Below, piece after piece: positions 14,688 through 22,997 of a stretch of 34,995 nucleotides of DNA. This DNA comes from Planctomycetota bacterium (lineage in GTDB: Bacteria > Planctomycetota > SZUA-567 > JAKLDR01), in NCBI GenBank assembly GCA_022703445.1, contig JAKLDR010000041.1:1-34995 (forward strand), read 5' to 3'. Both the position numbers and the translations under genes were made by a program. Under the pieces are notes generated by a model. It did not search any database, was not told where the DNA came from, and worked only from the letters and a program-made list of their open reading frames with translations. Positions within the stretch are counted from its first letter, which is position 1; each line of letters opens with the position of its first letter.

Positions 14688-14712
14688 AGGGGCGCAGCAT
14701 GCTGCTGCCCCT
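14688..14712. terminator. Near-palindromic hairpin between convergent genes
   Basis: AGGGGC and GCAGC on the left pair with GCTGC and GCCCCT on the right around a central ATGC, with one unpaired base. A second weaker hairpin (AGAGGG / CCCTCT) lies near 14643-14661. They lie between the secreted-protein stop and the stop of the minus-strand gene at 14711, so a two-way terminator is likely. There is no T-run. Confidence 0.45.
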
Positions 14713-15820
14713 ACGTCAGCCCCATCTCCCTCCACACCGCCTGGTAGAGCGGCGGCAGCGTGTCCGCGTGCAGGCCCTGGAAGTAGAAGCCGTTCCCGCC
14801 GAAGACCTTGGGGATGCGCGTGGCGATGGACTTCTGGTCGCGCAGGTAGTAGTAGTGCTGGGACTCGTCGCGGACCTCGTCGTCGAAGCTGAAGGGCCGC
14901 ACGTCGAAGTCGCCGGTCCAGAGGCCGCTGGGGCGGTGGCCGGTGTTGGCGGCCATGGACACGGCCTTCAAGAGCACCTCGGGGCCCATCACCGCGCTGC
15001 CGATATTGAGGACCACGCCGCCGCCGGTCATCCGGCAGACCTCCTGGGTGAAAAGCAGGAAGTCGGCGCCGCTGGTGGCCCCCTTGGCCTCGCCGTCGAA
15101 GCCCGGGTGCTGGTCGATGATGTCCGTGCCCAGGGAGCCGTGCACGCAGGCCGGGATGCCCTTCTTGTAGGCGGCGGCGAAGACGCAGCTCGCCGCGTAC
15201 TGGAAGCCGTCGTAGGGCTTGAAGTACTCCGAGGAGTCGGCGGAGCCGGCCAGCGCCCGGTCGAGGACCAGCCGCCGGAAGGGCGCGTCGCAGTAGAGCC
15301 GGCCCATGGCCTCGCCGTAGCCCAGGCCGAGCTCGTGGCCCAGCCGGATGGTCTCGTTCAGGTAGGCGCCGGTCTCGAAGGCCATGCCGAACTGGCCGGC
15401 CGGCAGCGCGTCGCGCACCGACTCGGAGGACGCGCCGGTGAGGGCCAGCTCGAAGGCGTGGATCGAGCCGGCCACGTTGGTCGAGTAACAGGTGACGATG
15501 CCGCGCTCGATCAGGTCGACCACCAGCGCGATCTCGCCGTTCTTGATGCAGTGCGCGCCGGACATGACCATCACCGGGGCTCCGGCGCGGCGACACTCGG
15601 CGATCCGGCGGGCGAGTTCGTCGATCCCCGCCGACTGGTCGGCACCGCCGCCTGACGCGCCGTTCCGGAACCACGGCCCGGTCGCGCGGCGCTGGGCCTC
15701 GGCCCGCAGCGCCGCCGGGTCGAGGAAACCATCGACCTCCACCTTGTTCTTACGGGTCTTCAGCGGATAGGTGCCGACTTTCGAGAGGTCGAAGATCGGG
15801 TAGCGGCCCTGGTATTTCAC
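14711..15820 (-). CDS. Conserved protein resembling deoxyhypusine synthase
   Basis: A 369-residue soluble protein. Motifs include VMVMSGAHCIKNG, VVDLIERGIVT, SIHAFELALTGASSESV and GGGVVLNIGSAVMGPEVLLKA. This pattern fits an NAD-binding deoxyhypusine/homospermidine-synthase-like fold, and I recall such homologues in planctomycetes and some other bacteria. The match is from memory and no bacterial eIF5A target exists, so the substrate is open. The GTG start at 15820 has AAGGAG about ten bases upstream, inside the tail of the HAD gene four bases away. It is the last gene of the GH94-HAD operon, which suggests a role in sugar or cell-surface metabolism. Name tentative; the gene itself is certain. 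Confidence 0.6.
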   Translation of the reverse strand: MKYQGRYPIFDLSKVGTYPLKTRKNKVEVDGFLDPAALRAEAQRRATGPWFRNGASGGGADQSAGIDELARRIAECRRAGAPVMVMSGAHCIKNGEIALVVDLIERGIVTCYSTNVAGSIHAFELALTGASSESVRDALPAGQFGMAFETGAYLNETIRLGHELGLGYGEAMGRLYCDAPFRRLVLDRALAGSADSSEYFKPYDGFQYAASCVFAAAYKKGIPACVHGSLGTDIIDQHPGFDGEAKGATSGADFLLFTQEVCRMTGGGVVLNIGSAVMGPEVLLKAVSMAANTGHRPSGLWTGDFDVRPFSFDDEVRDESQHYYYLRDQKSIATRIPKVFGGNGFYFQGLHADTLPPLYQAVWREMGLT

Positions 15821-15824
15821 TGGC

Positions 15825-16823
15825 TCACTCCTTGCGCAGCAGCCTGTGCAGCTCCGGCACGGTGTAGTCCCGGAGGATGTAGTTGGTGCCGAGCTCGCGG
15901 TGCAGCTCGCGCTGGCGGCGGGCGTCCTCCGGCAGCCGGCTCAGGCACACGCTGCCGAAGGACGCGCCGGCGGCGATCTCGGTGCGGCCGTCGCCGATCA
16001 CCAGCGCAGCCTTCGGATCTATGCCCTCTCGAGCGAAGAGCTCGCGCATGACCTCGTCCTTGGGCATCTTCCGGTCCCAGGAGGAGCCGAGCAGGGCCTC
16101 CACGGCCTTGCCCGGGCCGACCTCGAAGCCCACGGCCTCGACCTCCTCGAGCATGCCGCCGCCGGCGTAGAGCACCGCGCCGGTCACGAAGTAGTTGCGG
16201 CAGCCCATGGCGTGGAGCCGCTCCATGAACTCGAGCGCACCGGGCACGCGCCACTTCGCCGGATGCTTCCGTGCGTCGGCGGTGTTCCGGTCGCGGCAGG
16301 CGCCGTTCAGGACCGCCTCGTAGAGCTTGAAGAGGCGCCCGGAACGCTCGGCTATGAACGCGATCAGCCCGGCCGGCTGCGCCACGTCCAGGAAGCGCTC
16401 CTGGCCGGCCCAGATGCGCCGGATGATCTCGGAGTTGCCGCGCCGCTCCTCGACCGAGAGAGCCAACCGCGGGTCGGCCGGGACGTTGCCCAGCTCGATG
16501 GCCCGGCGGATGCCGAACTCCATCTGGGTGAGGGCGGACAGGCCCGCCGACTCCACGCAGAATCGGTCGGTCTCCTCGAGCTTCTCGCGGCCGACCCGGG
16601 CGATCAGCTCCCGCAGCTGCGCGGGCGAGTCGAAGTCGTCGCGCAGGCCGCAAGTCATGGCCCAGTGGATGGACAGGCTCATCACCGGCGGCCAGTCGCG
16701 GATCAGGCTGTGGGTGCCGTCGATGTCGTGGATGGCGTGGGTGATCCGGCGCAGGCCCACCGGCCGGACCACCTCCAGGCCGGGCGCGCCGCGCTCCAGG
16801 CCCCGGTCGTCGATGACCAGCAT
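15825..16823 (-). CDS. HAD-superfamily hydrolase
   Basis: A 332-residue protein with the four HAD motifs: motif I HDIDGTHS (nucleophile and acid Asp present), motif II YFVTGA, motif III Lys in KMPKDEVM, and motif IV VIGDGRTEI. A large helical cap of roughly 170 residues lies between motifs I and II. HAD enzymes of this type are phosphatases or phosphomutases. Its position between a GH94-like phosphorylase and the DHS-like gene suggests a sugar phosphate substrate, but this is inference. The ATG is ten bases after the GH94 stop; no other start is better. The N-terminal 30 residues before motif I are longer than usual. Confidence 0.82.
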   Translation of the reverse strand: MLVIDDRGLERGAPGLEVVRPVGLRRITHAIHDIDGTHSLIRDWPPVMSLSIHWAMTCGLRDDFDSPAQLRELIARVGREKLEETDRFCVESAGLSALTQMEFGIRRAIELGNVPADPRLALSVEERRGNSEIIRRIWAGQERFLDVAQPAGLIAFIAERSGRLFKLYEAVLNGACRDRNTADARKHPAKWRVPGALEFMERLHAMGCRNYFVTGAVLYAGGGMLEEVEAVGFEVGPGKAVEALLGSSWDRKMPKDEVMRELFAREGIDPKAALVIGDGRTEIAAGASFGSVCLSRLPEDARRQRELHRELGTNYILRDYTVPELHRLLRKE

Positions 16824-16833
16824 GGCGCCTGTC

Positions 16834-19734
16834 CTACCGGCCCCGCAGAACGGTCACGGCCAGGTCGACTCTGCTCAGCCCGTCGAGCCTGGCCACCTCG
16901 GCGGCCGGGACCCGCCGGCCGTTCAGGGTCACCTCGGTGCCGAGCACCCTGGATCCCGAGCCGCGGGTCGAGACCTCCAAGCTCAAGGGAATCTTGCGGT
17001 AGCCGCCCCCGGGGCGGGCCTGGTGGATGATCCGCCGGAAGGAGAGCCGCCCGCCGAGGGCCTCCGGCAGGCAGGGCGCGACCCGCAGCGCGGGCCGGCG
17101 GTCGTCGTGGAGGTTGAGCTCCACGCCGGCCACCTGGCCGAAGAGCTCGATGATCCAGTCGGTCGAGCCGGACAGCCCGAAGTACATGCCCTTGCCGTAG
17201 TGCGGGTCGGCCGAGTCCGAGGCGTAGGACGTGGCCGGGGTCTCGAAGGGCCCGGCCAGGGTCTCGTCGCGCATAGCCGAGATCATTCGCTTGAACTGCT
17301 CCCAGGCGCGGCCGGTCTGGCCGGCGATCCCGATGCGGTTGCGGTGCATCATCACCTGGCCGTGATGGTACTCGCCGTTCTCGGCGCAGCCCGCCGGGAG
17401 GACGCCCATGCGCCCGACCAGGGCGAGCGTCCGGGCGCTGTTGGCCATCGGCGGGTGCCAGAGCCGGAGGCCCAGCCGGTCGTCGAAGAGCGCCGCGTCC
17501 ACGCCGGCCAGCAGCTCGCCGGCGATCCCCGCGCCGCCGGCGACGGGCTCCAGCCAGTCGCGCTCGGTGCGGAGCATCTTCAAACAGTAAGCTTGCGTCG
17601 CCAGGTCCCGCCGGCCGACGCCGTCGAACTCGCGGGAGCGCATCGAGCCGACCGCGTAGCCGGTCTCGCCCTTGGCGTACTTCGGGCGCGAGCCGTCGGA
17701 GCGGAGTTCGTGGATGCAGGCGACGAAGCCCGCAGGTGCGCCCTTGGCGGCCGGCTCCCAGGCCACGCGGACGATGCTCTTGCGGAGCTCACTCGCCAGC
17801 TTCTTGAGCGCCGGCAGCCGGCCGGCGAGCTTGAGCGCCGCAACGGCCCGGGCCACCCGCGGGGTCTCGAGCAGGTCGATGGTCTCCACCAGGCACTCGA
17901 AGAGGTGGGCCGACAGCCGCACCTGCGTGCCGCGGCCCCGGCCGCGGGTCAGCGCGTCGCCCACCTTGGAGGTGCCGATCATGTCGAGCGGATCGCACCA
18001 ATCTCCGTACATCATCTGGGCCAGGCCGTAGGGCGAGTCGGCCACGTGGCGGCCGAAGCACTCCAGGACCTCGAGCATGGCCGCGGCCACGGTCTGGGTC
18101 CGGTCCGCGCCGACGATCCCGGAGCGCTCCGGATGCTCCGGGTCGGTCAGCTTCACGGTGGTGACCTTCTCGGCCAGGACCGAGGCGTCGCCGGTCTCGC
18201 GCACGTACATGGCCACCGAGTTGAGGAACCACAGCGGGCTGTCCGCGTAGGGGCGGTTGTCGTTCTTGACCTCCTTGGAGCGGTCGTCCCAGCGGCTGGG
18301 GTACTGTCGCGGGAACATGCCGTGGAGCTTCTCGACCAGGGTCATGGGCCGCGACGCCCGGCCGGCCCCGGCGGTGACGTACATGAAGCCCATGGCGTGG
18401 ACCAGGTCGGCGCGGACCCGGCCCGGGTCGGCCTTCATCTTCGGCCACATGTCCTGGGCGCGGTCGCGGGTGCCCAGTTCGATGCCCTCGGCCATCTTGG
18501 CCCCGTGGGCGCGGCAGTTCTCGTAGAGCTCCTCGACGCCGATCCACACCGACTTGGCGTACTCCGAGACGACCGGCTGGCCGGGCATCTCGATGGCGAA
18601 GGCGGCGGGCTGCGGTCGGGCGCTGGCCGCGGCGGCCGCGGCGGCGATGCGCCGGGCGTCGGGCGTGCGCCGGACCAGCTCCCTGGCGGCGGCGGTGAAG
18701 GCCGCGGCGACCCGCGGGTAGTCGGAGAAGCTGCAGCTCGACTTGGCGCGGAAGGCGGCGGCGAGCTTCGGGTCGGTCACGTAAAGCAGGCTCTGCGCGA
18801 GCCCCGCGGCCTTCCCCGCGCCGAGCCGGAGGTCGAAGGTGCCGGCCGCGATCGTGCCGACGGAGAAGCGGTTGAGCTTGCGGCCCGCGCCGGGGAGCAG
18901 CTCCCCGCGCCGGACCGCCTCGGGCAGGAGCGACAGCGCCCCGCTGTCGCCCACGAAGGCCGAGTAGTCGCAGGTGGCCTCGGCCGGGCGCAGGCCCGGC
19001 CCCGGCACGCTCGAGACCCGCTTGAGCTGGACGATGTCGCTGTAGGGCACGGTGGCGTTGACCACGATGTCGTTTGGCGTGACCGGGAGGCCGCTGTCGT
19101 ACCAGATCTCCTTGTTGTAGACGAAGCGCTGGGTGCCGTGGAGGTTGAAGAAGCTCCAGAGCTTGCCCGCGAGCGCGCGCCGGCCGTCGTTGCGGATGAG
19201 GACCTCGCGGAGCAGCGCCGGGCCGCCGGCGGCGGCCACGAAGGAGAGCCTGACCGCGGTGGTGAAGGCCACGCCCGGCGCCGGCCGGAAGGACGCGCAG
19301 TACCACATGCACCGGCCGGGATCGCCGAGCTTGACGATGCGGATGCCCTCCGGCTCGCAGTTCGTCCCGCAGCGCGGGTTGACCAGCGCCGCGATCCGCC
19401 GCGCGCCCGCGATCGTCCCGAGGTCCAGCCACAGGTTGGCGGAGGGCACGCCGGTCTCGCGCTTCTCGGTGGTGTCGAAGCTGCCGCTCAGCACCCGGAC
19501 CTCCAGCCCCTCGGGCAGCTTCACTTCGAAGTCGATCGAGCCATTGGACTGGAAGGTGGCCTTGGCGCCCGGGAGGTTGGTGACCAGCACCGAGGGGCAG
19601 CCGTTGGGGTGACCCTCGTAGATGACCTCGCCGTCCGGCCCGTAGCCGCCCAGCCGGCTGGTCCGGTGCTTGACCTGGAGGGAAAGGATCCTCTCCGCCT
19701 GCGCGGCGAAGCTTGTGTTCTTGGCCATGGCCAT
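16834..19734 (-). CDS. GH94-like glycoside phosphorylase
   Basis: The protein (966 residues) has the layout of cellobiose/chitobiose phosphorylases: an N-terminal beta-sandwich (about 1-330), a helical linker, an (alpha/alpha)6 barrel (about 430-880) and a C-terminal beta domain. The motif YGDWCDPLD (Gly577-Asp581) corresponds to the GDWNDG region carrying the family's general acid, though with Cys-Asp-Pro rather than Asn-Asp-Gly. Other barrel motifs are DNRPYADSPLWFL, NGEYHHGQ and GSTDWIIELFG. Such enzymes split beta-glycosides with phosphate to give sugar 1-phosphate. The changed motif may mean another substrate or lost activity. The first ATG (19734) is eight bases after AGGAG; a second lies six bases inside. 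No signal peptide. Confidence 0.8.
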   Translation of the reverse strand: MAMAKNTSFAAQAERILSLQVKHRTSRLGGYGPDGEVIYEGHPNGCPSVLVTNLPGAKATFQSNGSIDFEVKLPEGLEVRVLSGSFDTTEKRETGVPSANLWLDLGTIAGARRIAALVNPRCGTNCEPEGIRIVKLGDPGRCMWYCASFRPAPGVAFTTAVRLSFVAAAGGPALLREVLIRNDGRRALAGKLWSFFNLHGTQRFVYNKEIWYDSGLPVTPNDIVVNATVPYSDIVQLKRVSSVPGPGLRPAEATCDYSAFVGDSGALSLLPEAVRRGELLPGAGRKLNRFSVGTIAAGTFDLRLGAGKAAGLAQSLLYVTDPKLAAAFRAKSSCSFSDYPRVAAAFTAAARELVRRTPDARRIAAAAAAASARPQPAAFAIEMPGQPVVSEYAKSVWIGVEELYENCRAHGAKMAEGIELGTRDRAQDMWPKMKADPGRVRADLVHAMGFMYVTAGAGRASRPMTLVEKLHGMFPRQYPSRWDDRSKEVKNDNRPYADSPLWFLNSVAMYVRETGDASVLAEKVTTVKLTDPEHPERSGIVGADRTQTVAAAMLEVLECFGRHVADSPYGLAQMMYGDWCDPLDMIGTSKVGDALTRGRGRGTQVRLSAHLFECLVETIDLLETPRVARAVAALKLAGRLPALKKLASELRKSIVRVAWEPAAKGAPAGFVACIHELRSDGSRPKYAKGETGYAVGSMRSREFDGVGRRDLATQAYCLKMLRTERDWLEPVAGGAGIAGELLAGVDAALFDDRLGLRLWHPPMANSARTLALVGRMGVLPAGCAENGEYHHGQVMMHRNRIGIAGQTGRAWEQFKRMISAMRDETLAGPFETPATSYASDSADPHYGKGMYFGLSGSTDWIIELFGQVAGVELNLHDDRRPALRVAPCLPEALGGRLSFRRIIHQARPGGGYRKIPLSLEVSTRGSGSRVLGTEVTLNGRRVPAAEVARLDGLSRVDLAVTVLRGR

Positions 19735-19968
19735 GGGTGGAACTCCTGTGAAGCGGTGGTTGCAGGGAGTCCTGCGTCTGTGGCGGGAGTTTATCCGCGG
19801 CCGGGCCGGCCACAAGTCACAAGAGCGCTTCCGGGCGCCGGGCGGGGCGCGCGGGGGGAGAGCGGCGTCCGTTGTCCGGACTTTTCCGGTGACCGCGGCG
19901 CTCCACTAAGTATTAGATATCCCCCAATTGCCGCCGCTGCCGGCGGCGCGGGCCATCGGGAGATGCAG
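19735..19968. other. Divergent intergenic region between the GH94 gene and the HtrA-like gene
   Basis: This 234-base gap separates two divergent genes. The GH94-side promoter is annotated separately. On the other side an AT-rich patch (TAAGTATTAGATAT, 19907-19920) about 50 bases before the protease start is the likely promoter site, but no good -35 element was found at the right spacing. Confidence 0.35.
19788..19815 (-). promoter_or_regulatory. Candidate sigma-70 type promoter for the GH94 operon
   Basis: On the minus strand TTGTGG (19815-19810) and TAAACT (19793-19788) are spaced by 16 bases. This predicts a leader of about 45 bases before the ATG at 19734. The match is fair, not perfect. 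Confidence 0.45.
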
Positions 19969-22077
19969 ATGCGCAAGGTTCTCATCGGGGCGTTTGCCTG
20001 CGCGGCGCTGGCCGCGGGGCTGGTTTCCGGGTGCTGGACGGACGGCGGCGGAACCCGTTCCGGGTCGGGCGCCGAGATCGCGCCGGCCGCGCCGGTCAGG
20101 GCTGCGGGTGGGGCCGCGGAGGCCTCCCAGGTCCAGGTCGACGCCGCCGTGGCCAAGGTCTTCCCGGCGCTGATCCGCATCTACGTGGTCGGCAAGTACT
20201 ACGACGGCGGCCGCGAGCAGAAGTCCCAGAGCTCGGGCTCCGGGGCGATCATCACCCCGGACGGCTACGCGGTCACCAACCACCACGTGGTCGGCAAGGC
20301 CCGGAACATCCGGGTGACCCTGGCCAACCGCGACGAGGCCGAGGCCACCCTGGTCGGCTCAGACCCGCTGGCGGACATCGCCGTGATCAAGCTCAAGCCC
20401 GAGACCATGCGCACGCCCGTCAAGCAGTTCCCCTGCGCCCAGTTCGGCGACTCCGCCCGGCTCAAGGTCGGCGACGTGGTCCTGGCCATGGGCTCGCCCG
20501 GGGCGCTCTCCCAGTCGGTCACCCAGGGCATCGTCAGCAACACCGAGCTGATCCTGCCCTGGGGCGGCGCGAACCTCGACGGCGAGCCGGTGGGTTCGCT
20601 GGTCCGCTGGATCGCCCACGACGCCGCGATCATCGGCGGCAACTCCGGAGGGCCGCTGGTCGACCTCTCCGGCCGCATCGTGGGCATCAACGAGATCGGC
20701 GTGGCCTCGCTCGGCGGGGCCATCCCCGCCAACCTGGCCAAGCGGGTGGCCGACGAGCTCATCCGCACCGGCGACGTGCGGCGCAGCTCGATCGGCGCCG
20801 AGGTCCGGCCGCTGCTGCGCGGCTCGAAGCTCGACCGCGGCGTGCTGGTCAACGCGGTGGCCGAGGGCTCGCCGGCGGCCAAGGCCGGCCTGAAGTCCGG
20901 CGACGTGATCACCGCCTTCGACGGCAAGCCGGTGCAGGTGCGCTGGGCCGAGGAGCTCCCCGAGTTCAACCGCCTGGTGCTGGAGACCCCGGTGGGCAAG
21001 GAGGTGGCCGTCGAGTACCTCCGCGCCGGCAAGGCCGGGAACCTCAAGCTGACCACCGCGGCACGCGGCAAGGCCCGGGGGGAGGACGAGGAGGTCCGCT
21101 CCTGGGGCGCCACCTTCCGCGACCTGACCGAGATCGCCGCCCGCGAGCTCAAGCGCCCCGCCACCGACGGGGTCATGGTCACCTCGGTCCGGCCCGGCGG
21201 CCCCTCCGGCCAGGCCAAGCCGCAGCTCGTGCCCGGCGACCTGATCGTGCGCGTCGGCGAGCGCGACGTGAAGGACCTCGAGGAGCTCAAGAAGGCCAGC
21301 GCCCAGCTCACCGCCGGCAAGACCGAGCCGGTCCTGACGGTGGTGGCCTTCGAGCGCGGCACCGAGCGGCTCCTGACCGCCATCCGCATCGGGCCGGCCG
21401 AGGACGACAGCCGCTCGCCGGAGGTCCGCAAGGCCTGGTTCCCGGCGGCCGTGCAGGTCTTCACCCGGAACCTGGCCGAGGCCATGAACCTCAAGGGCAC
21501 CCGGGGCGTGCTCGTGACCCAGATGTTCCCGGGGAGCGCCGCGGAGAAGGCCGGATTCCAGCTCGGGGACGTCATCACCCACGTGGACGGCTCGCCGGTG
21601 GAGGCCTCCCAGCCCGAGGACGACGGCATCTTCCCGGCGATGATCCGGCGCTACAAGATCGGGGCCGAGGCGGAGATGACCGTGGTCCGCGCCGGCAAGC
21701 CTGTGAAGCTCAAGATCGAACTGCCCGCCGCGCCGGTGCCGGTCGCGGAGATGAAGCGCTACCGCGACGAGGTCTTCGAGTTCACCGGCCGGGACGTGGC
21801 CTTCAACGACCGCGCCAGGAACAAGTGGGAGGAGTCCCAGGCCGGGGTCTTCGTCGAGGCGGTGGAGCAGGCCGGCTGGGGGGCGCTCGCCGGGATGCGG
21901 GTGGGCGACCTGCTGCTGGAGATCGACGGCCAGCCGGTGGCCGATGTGGCCGCCCTGGAGAAGATCATGAAGGCGCTGCGCGCGACCAAGCCGGCCAGCG
22001 TGACCTTCTTCGTGAAGCGCGGCGTTCACGGCATGTACCTGGAGCTCGAGCCCGACTGGGCCGGCGCCACCAACTGA
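19969..22077 (+). CDS. Lipoprotein HtrA/DegP-like serine protease with four PDZ-like modules
   Basis: A 702-residue envelope protease. The signal peptide ends in the lipobox VSGC near residue 23, so it is probably lipid-anchored. The trypsin-like domain (about 45-275) has an intact triad: His106 (TNHHVV), Asp136 (LADIAV) and Ser226 (GGNSGGPL). Four PDZ-like segments follow, each with a GVLV/GVMV/GVFV strand and a GD(V/L)I-type or GDLLLEI loop: about 285-365, 375-470, 490-580 and 590-700. Two is the usual number for DegP, so four is unusual. ATG 19969 is preferred over 19963 because CGGGAG is then six bases away. It probably degrades or monitors misfolded envelope proteins; an inactive paralogue follows 20 bases later. 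Confidence 0.9.
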   Translation: MRKVLIGAFACAALAAGLVSGCWTDGGGTRSGSGAEIAPAAPVRAAGGAAEASQVQVDAAVAKVFPALIRIYVVGKYYDGGREQKSQSSGSGAIITPDGYAVTNHHVVGKARNIRVTLANRDEAEATLVGSDPLADIAVIKLKPETMRTPVKQFPCAQFGDSARLKVGDVVLAMGSPGALSQSVTQGIVSNTELILPWGGANLDGEPVGSLVRWIAHDAAIIGGNSGGPLVDLSGRIVGINEIGVASLGGAIPANLAKRVADELIRTGDVRRSSIGAEVRPLLRGSKLDRGVLVNAVAEGSPAAKAGLKSGDVITAFDGKPVQVRWAEELPEFNRLVLETPVGKEVAVEYLRAGKAGNLKLTTAARGKARGEDEEVRSWGATFRDLTEIAARELKRPATDGVMVTSVRPGGPSGQAKPQLVPGDLIVRVGERDVKDLEELKKASAQLTAGKTEPVLTVVAFERGTERLLTAIRIGPAEDDSRSPEVRKAWFPAAVQVFTRNLAEAMNLKGTRGVLVTQMFPGSAAEKAGFQLGDVITHVDGSPVEASQPEDDGIFPAMIRRYKIGAEAEMTVVRAGKPVKLKIELPAAPVPVAEMKRYRDEVFEFTGRDVAFNDRARNKWEESQAGVFVEAVEQAGWGALAGMRVGDLLLEIDGQPVADVAALEKIMKALRATKPASVTFFVKRGVHGMYLELEPDWAGATN

Positions 22078-22097
22078 AGGCGATGAAAGGAACGGAC

Positions 22098-22910
22098 ATG
22101 AAATCGAGAACGCTCTTCCTCTCCCTGGCCCTGATCGCGGCCCTGGCCGCCTGGACCCTGCCGGCGGCCGGCGGCGAAGCCGAGGCCCGGGATGCGGCCC
22201 GCAAGCTCCTCGACCGGTACAAGGACGCGGTGGTGCTCGTCGAGGTCGTGGTCAAGATGAAGATCAGCGCCGGCGGCCAGAGCCAGGACCGCGAGCAGAA
22301 GCTCGAGGCCAACGGCACGGTGATCACCCCCGAGGGCCTCACCGTGGTCTCCAACGCCAGCATCGACCCCAGCGCGGCGCTGGGGCGCATGGGCATGCGC
22401 GCCGACGTCTCCACCTCGTCGGCCAAGATCGTCACCGCCGACGGCACCGAGCACGAGGCCGAGCTGGTCATCACCGACAAGGACCTGGACCTGGCCTTCC
22501 TCCGCCCCAAGGCCGCGGTCAAGCTGCCCTGCGTGGAGCTGAAGAAGGCCGCGGATCCCGCGCTGCTCGACACCATGGTGGCGGTCACCCGGCTCAACCG
22601 CAAGGCCAACCGCGAGCCCGGCGTGGCGCTCAGCGAGGTCCTGACCGTGATCCGCAAGCCCCGGGTGCGCTACCTGGCCTCCGGCCAGATCTTCCAGGGC
22701 TGCCCGGTCTTCAACCTGGCCGGCGAGCCCCTGGGCCTGGCCCTGATGCACACCGACGGTGCCGCGGGCGTCACCGTGCTGCCCTGCGACGACATCCTGG
22801 AGGCCGCCAAGCAGGTCGGCCAGAAGAAGCCGGATGGCGGGGCGAAGGAAGAGAAGGCCCCGCCCGCCGAGAAGCCGGCGACTCCGGACGCCTCCAAGGG
22901 CGCACTGTAG
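22098..22910 (+). CDS. Inactive HtrA-like paralogue (secreted pseudoprotease)
   Basis: A 270-residue secreted protein: a signal peptide (cleavage probably after the Ala-rich TLPAAGG region near 25), one trypsin-like domain and a Lys/Pro/Glu-rich tail from about 242. The fold pattern parallels the upstream protease: GTVITPEGLTVVSN, then DKDLDLAFLRP, then FQGCPVFNLAGEPLG. The residue expected to be the catalytic His lies in VVSNASI, where HV is replaced, and the GNSGGP serine loop is replaced by FQGCPV; only the Asp-containing segment is kept. There is no PDZ domain. It should therefore not cleave peptides and may bind or regulate its neighbour. Start at 22098 fits AAAGGA six bases upstream; ATG 22083 is in frame. 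Confidence 0.82.
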   Translation: MKSRTLFLSLALIAALAAWTLPAAGGEAEARDAARKLLDRYKDAVVLVEVVVKMKISAGGQSQDREQKLEANGTVITPEGLTVVSNASIDPSAALGRMGMRADVSTSSAKIVTADGTEHEAELVITDKDLDLAFLRPKAAVKLPCVELKKAADPALLDTMVAVTRLNRKANREPGVALSEVLTVIRKPRVRYLASGQIFQGCPVFNLAGEPLGLALMHTDGAAGVTVLPCDDILEAAKQVGQKKPDGGAKEEKAPPAEKPATPDASKGAL

Positions 22911-22942
22911 AGGCCGGGTTCCCGGACGCCCTCCGATAAACG

Positions 22943-22978
22943 CCGGGGGCCGCGACGCTTGCGCGCCGCGGCCCCCGG
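22943..22978. terminator. Strong GC hairpin terminator between convergent genes
   Basis: A perfect 12-bp stem, 22943-22954 pairing with 22967-22978, with a 12-base loop. It lies between the pseudoprotease stop (22910) and the galactokinase stop (22998), so it can serve both strands. No T-run on either side. Confidence 0.6.
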
Positions 22979-22997
22979 GCCATTTCCGGGCAGGCTG

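Noticed and set aside
16327..19968. A plus-strand frame of over 1,200 codons running into the HtrA-like gene
   Set aside because: It is the antisense shadow of the HAD and GH94 genes. The lipoprotein signal peptide with its own ribosome-binding site begins at 19969.
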